From assembly GCF_030161095.1 (NCBI RefSeq), contig NZ_BSPP01000007.1, positions 434,920-498,919 of the forward strand: DNA of 64,000 nucleotides, given 5' to 3'. The DNA is from Cypionkella aquatica (GTDB lineage Bacteria; Pseudomonadota; Alphaproteobacteria; Rhodobacterales; Rhodobacteraceae). This document shows, piece after piece, positions 62,686 to 64,000 of this stretch. The notes beneath the pieces are model-generated. The model had not been told where the DNA came from. It worked only from the letters and a program-made list of their open reading frames with translations, and made no database searches. The position numbers and the translations under genes are program-made. Every line of letters begins with the position of its first letter. Positions within the stretch are counted from its first letter, which is position 1.

Positions 62686-63549
62686 TTACAAACCATTCAG
62701 CGGCACTTTCAGATAGGACAGGCCGTTGTCCTCTGGCGCTGGCATCTGACCCGCGCGCATGTTGATCTGCAGCGACGGCACGATCAGCCGCGGCATCGCG
62801 AGGCTGGCATCGCGGGTCTCGCGCAGGGCGACAAAATCGCTGCGGCTGCGGCCGGCACCAATGTGGACGTTCAGGGCTTTTTGATCGCCGACAGTGGATT
62901 CCCACGCAAACTCTGTGCGACCCGGCGCTTTGTAATCATGGCAGACAAAGATGCGCGTGGCATCGGGCAGCGCCACGATTCGCTGCACGGAATCGAACAT
63001 CACCGCCGCCGAACCGCCGGGGAAATCGCAGCGCGCGGTGCCGAAATCTGGCATGAACAAGGTGTCGCCTACAAAGGCTGCATCCCCCGCCACATAGGTC
63101 AGGCAAGCCGGGGTATGGCCGGGCGTGTGCATCACATCGACGCGCAGCTGGCCGATCATCAGGCTGTCGCCTTCGGCAAACAGGCGGTCGAACTGGCTGC
63201 CGTCGCGGGCAAAGCTTGTGCCCTCATTGAACACTTTGCCGAAGGTTTCCTGCACCACGGTGATGCGGTCGCCAATGCCGATCTGCCCACCCAAAGCCTG
63301 TTGGATATAGGGCGCGGCAGAGAGGTGGTCGGCATGGACATGGGTTTCCAAAACCCATTGCAGATCAAGCTCTTGCGCGCGGATATAGGCAATCACCGTA
63401 TCTGCCGACCGGGTATCGGTGCGCCCTGACGCATAATCAAAATCCAGCACGGAATCGATCACAGCACAGGCGCGGCCGTTGGGCTCGCGCAGAAGATAGG
63501 TGATGGTGTTGGTGGCTTCATCGAAAAAAGCATGAACGGCGGGGTGCAT
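62686..63549 (-). CDS. MBL-fold persulfide dioxygenase-like hydrolase (Blh/ETHE1 type)
   Basis: The 287-residue protein has the ETHE1/Blh pattern: FFDEATNTITYLLREP, AVIDSVLDFDYASGRTDTRS, WVLETHVHADHLSAAPYIQ with the HVHADH metal motif, MHTPGHTPACLTYVAGDAAFVGDTLFMPDFGTARCDFPGG (in part: TPGHTPACLTYV, GDTLFMPDFGTARCDFPGG) and FVCHDYKAPGR. Such enzymes oxidise glutathione persulfide to sulfite in sulfide detoxification. Start ATG 63549 follows GGAGACC. It is the first gene of a three-gene sulfur module. Confidence 0.93.
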   Translation of the reverse strand: MHPAVHAFFDEATNTITYLLREPNGRACAVIDSVLDFDYASGRTDTRSADTVIAYIRAQELDLQWVLETHVHADHLSAAPYIQQALGGQIGIGDRITVVQETFGKVFNEGTSFARDGSQFDRLFAEGDSLMIGQLRVDVMHTPGHTPACLTYVAGDAAFVGDTLFMPDFGTARCDFPGGSAAVMFDSVQRIVALPDATRIFVCHDYKAPGRTEFAWESTVGDQKALNVHIGAGRSRSDFVALRETRDASLAMPRLIVPSLQINMRAGQMPAPEDNGLSYLKVPLNGL

Positions 63550-63838
63550 GGCGGTCTCCTGCGGCGTTGTAAAGAGGGTAAGCCTTGGCTGGGGGATGTG
63601 CAATCTGGGAATGTTTTGCAGCAAGGCGACCTGCGGGGTGCGGGCTTGATCTGTGTCAACGACAAGGGCGGGGGGATGAGGGCAGCATCCGTGCGACAAA
63701 TATAGAGGGGGATGATTGGCATGTGTGCGATGCATGTAGCGTTTGATGGTGACGCGGCTTGGCCGGATCTGGGGCGAGGGCTTGAACAAGGCCCTGCGCT
63801 GCGGCGGTTGCTGGCAGAAATGCAGGCCTTGTGGGCGA
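63550..63838. other. Intergenic region upstream of the sulfur module
   Basis: No gene with support is seen here. An open frame on the plus strand (63712-63942) has no recognisable motif and lacks a convincing ribosome site. The promoter of the MBL operon should lie here; no BigR/ArsR-type inverted repeat was recognised with confidence. Confidence 0.4.
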
Positions 63839-64000
63839 TCATGCCGGGGCAGATAGCGCCATCGCAGCACGCCAATGTGCAGGCGCGGCCTTGCTGTGGC
63901 GGCGCAACTCCGCAAAGCGCTGCATTGCGGGATTGCCATTGACGCGCTGCCGCCGCTTAATGGACCCGAGGCTATCGGTGGAGCGTTGGAATGGATGGCA
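63839..64000 (-). CDS. C-terminal end of an unidentified protein (partial)
   Basis: On the minus strand an open frame enters from the right edge and ends at TGA 63839-63841; its last 53 residues are basic and helical-looking (STDSLGSIKRRQRVNGNPAM, ELRRHSKAAPAHWRAA). It lies upstream of the MBL gene in the same direction. It could also be chance; I do not recognise the family. Confidence 0.35.
   Translation of the reverse strand, partial: CHPFQRSTDSLGSIKRRQRVNGNPAMQRFAELRRHSKAAPAHWRAAMALSAPA

Noticed and set aside
63712-63942. 76-codon plus-strand frame near the right edge
   Set aside because: No motif, weak start context and overlap with a minus-strand partial frame; not enough to call a gene.

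Overview
The window reads as a high-GC chromosome segment from an alphaproteobacterium, most likely a member of the Rhodobacteraceae. This rests on gene content and order: an NDUFA12-type complex I accessory subunit, a short MlaD, a DUF2155 protein, aat, then accC-accB; clpP-clpX; and a reductive pyrimidine locus (preT-preA, dihydropyrimidinase, beta-ureidopropionase) with RutR-type regulators. No phage, CRISPR array, rRNA or intact insertion sequence was seen. One tRNA gene (tRNA-Asn, GTT) sits at 26290-26364.

Region 1 (1 to about 26.3 kb) is a catabolic accessory region. (a) 1-7.2 kb: a divergent LysR regulator faces an operon with a URO-D-fold protein, a complete tripartite tricarboxylate transporter (TctC, TctB, TctA), RidA, a Cds1-like cysteine desulfhydrase and an opine-dehydrogenase-like enzyme. 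(b) 7.3-9.5 kb: an SDR and a SnoaL-like protein, divergent from a second LysR regulator. (c) 9.6-21.2 kb: a SorC-type regulator with a clear palindromic operator faces a ribose-type ABC importer, followed by acetoin-dehydrogenase-type E1 alpha, E1 beta and a double-lipoyl E2/hydrolase fusion, an AhpD-like protein, an FGGY kinase and two SDRs. (d) 21.6-25.8 kb: a tryptophan-monooxygenase-like flavoprotein, two more SDRs and a GntR gene broken by a rearrangement against a fragment of an amino-acid ABC ATPase gene. The 3' end of tRNA-Asn faces this region.

Region 2 (26.4-37.4 kb) is core genome: an MBL-fold hydrolase divergent from an EnvZ-like kinase, clpP, clpX, a B12-binding mutase-like protein, the complex I accessory subunit, mlaD, DUF2155, aat, accC and accB. 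REP-like palindromes lie in its two largest gaps.

Region 3 (37.6-55.1 kb) is built around pyrimidine catabolism: preT-preA; an LLM flavoprotein; kup; two RutR-like TetR regulators; a cupin; a UPF0303 protein; and then a long, tightly coupled operon of beta-ureidopropionase, an AT-richer unknown gene, dihydropyrimidinase, an AT-richer membrane gene, an ABC ATPase, a secreted protein, an SMR protein, two permeases and an NMT1/THI5-like binding protein. Two RutR-type operator sequences sit in front of it.

Region 4 (55.3-64 kb) holds an HTH regulator with a kinase-like middle segment and a ScfR-type C-terminus, a single-domain response regulator, a small membrane protein, a CbrA-like SSF-transporter/histidine kinase, a FliM-like protein, and a sulfur module: an MBL persulfide-dioxygenase-like protein and two YeeE/PmpAB-type transporter halves, the second fused to a DUF442-type sulfurtransferase/phosphatase domain.

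The best candidates for undescribed biology are the sugar importer/kinase linked to an acetoin-type cleaving complex, the Cds1-RidA-opine dehydrogenase module on a TTT transporter, and the transporter-sulfurtransferase fusion with an apparent internal translation start. Everything here was read by eye from sequence; no database search was run.
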